5,811 nucleotides of DNA from an uncultured bacterium (lineage in GTDB: Bacteria > Bdellovibrionota_C > UBA2361 > SZUA-149 > CALKYB01): NCBI GenBank assembly GCA_938022485.1, contig CALIEE010000105.1, forward strand, positions 1 to 5,811, in the 5' to 3' direction. The notes under the pieces were generated by a model that was not told where the DNA came from, made no database searches, and worked only from the letters and a program-made list of their open reading frames with translations. Positions within the stretch are counted from its first letter, which is position 1; every line of letters starts with the position of its first letter. Below are positions 4,979-5,811 of the stretch, piece after piece. Both the position numbers and the translations under genes were made by a program.

Positions 4979-5295
4979 ACAAACTATACTCCAAACAAAT
5001 TAAACACTAAATCGCCAACTAGCGACCTTACATACCGTTCAAGAGGTTAGTTGGAATTCCAATCTCAATCAAATGCTAAAAAAACCAAAAGATTTAGCGG
5101 CCTTGGCGCTTTACCAACACCTCTTGGTGTTCAGATTTTCTATTTGTTCTTAAGAAAACCTCAAATGGTTGAGCCTAGCCATTCAAAGCTGGTTTTGGAA
5201 ATAAACACCAAAGCACTGGATAGCCAGCAAAATAGGTTTCGCTGGATCAATCTCTAGTTCTAAGAAATTGGTCGCTATTACTTAGGTTTTTAAGG
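4979..5295. other. 317-base noncoding stretch rich in small dyads
   Basis: No convincing gene is seen. It must carry the promoter of the PEP-CTERM gene at 4250-4978, though no clear -35/-10 pair stands out. It holds a bulged inverted repeat (5015-5054), a perfect 12-base palindrome (5051-5062) and the hairpin AACACC-TCTT-GGTGTT (5116-5131). A further stem, CCAGC (5224-5228) with GCTGG (5241-5245), extends inward by AAA/TTT past one mismatch. No T-run follows either of the last two hairpins, so no terminator for the lipoprotein gene is evident. Confidence 0.5.
5015..5062. promoter_or_regulatory. Bulged inverted repeat overlapping a 12-base palindrome, upstream of a PEP-CTERM gene
   Basis: CCAACTA (5015-5021) pairs with TAGTTGG (5048-5054). 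Inside it, past a 3-base bulge, ACCT (5025-5028) pairs with AGGT (5044-5047). The right arm runs into the perfect palindrome TTGGAATTCCAA (5051-5062). It lies 37-84 bases before the PEP-CTERM start at 4978, where an operator or leader structure would be expected. The symmetry is seen directly; the role is inferred. Confidence 0.35.
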
Positions 5296-5706
5296 CTAGT
5301 GGTTGTACGGTGCAATCGCGCTGGCACATTCTGGCGATGTAAATGCTTTCTTATTGCAAATAAACACTTTATTGCAGGCAGCGGACCGAGCCGAAATCTC
5401 GCCGTTATCTCGGCAAGCTTTTTGAAATGCATTTTCTATTGAAGCAATTGTCCTCATTCCTTTGCACATTTCACTAGTGTAGTCGTCTTCACATTCTTCT
5501 TTCATTTCGTCGCACGAGAAGTACATCTTCTTAGCTCTCAGTACTGCCAAATTTTTTAAATTTCCTCTTTTGCCAGAGTCTGTAAGTAAACAGTTTTGGT
5601 GAAGACGGGATAAAAAGGCTTTTTGTCTAGCTGTTGGTTTTTCGCCTGAGCATGAAGCGGCGGCGAGTAGATAGATAAGTAGAGAGGCCTTTAGTAGAGA
5701 TTTCAT
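5296..5706 (-). CDS. Cysteine-rich lipoprotein of unknown function
   Basis: A 136-residue protein with a lipoprotein signal: basic start (Lys2, Lys6), hydrophobic core (8-17) and the lipobox AASC with Cys19 as the likely lipidated residue. Position -3 is Ala rather than the usual Leu, which is tolerated. The mature domain is small, charged and mostly helical in appearance. It carries eight more cysteines (39, 65, 72, 81, 98, 111, 117, 127), an even number that fits four disulfides in the periplasm. The spacing is not that of a c-type haem (no CxxCH) or of an iron-sulphur cluster. I do not recognise the family. Ser20 after the lipid cysteine suggests sorting to the outer membrane. ATG 5706 is preceded by only a weak GAG about 9 bases upstream. 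No operon partner is visible. Confidence 0.8.
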   Translation of the reverse strand: MKSLLKASLLIYLLAAASCSGEKPTARQKAFLSRLHQNCLLTDSGKRGNLKNLAVLRAKKMYFSCDEMKEECEDDYTSEMCKGMRTIASIENAFQKACRDNGEISARSAACNKVFICNKKAFTSPECASAIAPYNH

Positions 5707-5811
5707 TGGGTAACTCTATAAGATTCGAAGCCTTTATGACTACAGGTAATTTCCAATAAGGATTTTTTTCTTTGAATTAAATCGTTCTATCCACTAGTCA
5801 CCCCTAGAGTC

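Noticed and set aside
5014..5029. Sigma-54 promoter before the minus-strand PEP-CTERM gene
   Set aside because: GG and GC are 10 bases apart on the minus strand as required, but most other consensus positions fail. No matching site exists before the other PEP-CTERM gene.
5051..5257. Plus-strand open frame of 68 codons starting at TTG
   Set aside because: No ribosome binding site, it starts inside a palindrome, has no recognisable domain and an unstructured composition. It lies in a dyad-rich noncoding region.

Overview
The window comes from a Gram-negative bacterium, most likely an environmental or marine gammaproteobacterium. This is inferred from gene content and slightly AT-rich composition, not from a marker gene. 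Two proteins carry PEP-CTERM sorting tails, which occur almost only in Gram-negatives with an exosortase and usually an exopolysaccharide/biofilm locus. Other products have signal peptides, a lipobox or an aromatic-ended beta-barrel C-terminus, so an outer membrane and periplasm are expected. Nearly every gene in the window encodes an envelope or secreted protein.

Layout from left to right: the 3' end of a coiled-coil protein, best read as the tail of an ABC-F ATPase (2-283, +). Next is a secreted cysteine-rich protein of unknown function (440-1075, +), then an intergenic region whose 3' part folds into a very compact three-way junction followed by a T-tract. A PEP-CTERM protein follows (1288-2055, +), with two terminator-like hairpins after it. 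A tight three-gene operon (2207-3553, +) encodes a predicted outer-membrane barrel, a periplasmic heavy-metal-associated (HMA/MerP-like) protein and a MerT-like inner-membrane protein. A MerC-domain membrane protein (3563-3958, -) converges on it with a gap of only 9 bases. A 291-base noncoding stretch then holds the likely merC promoter, a long hairpin and a strong terminator. It is followed by a second PEP-CTERM protein (4250-4978, -), a 317-base noncoding stretch rich in small dyads, and a cysteine-rich lipoprotein (5296-5706, -).

The most interesting unit is the metal-handling group at 2207-3958. One predicted component sits in the outer membrane, one is soluble in the periplasm with a CxxC metal site, and two lie in the inner membrane with cysteine pairs. 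No mercuric reductase, MerR regulator or P-type ATPase is visible. It looks like an envelope-spanning thiophilic-metal uptake or relay module rather than a classical mercury-resistance operon. Its metal and direction of transport cannot be told from the sequence. The PEP-CTERM and cysteine-rich genes have no visible functional link to it.
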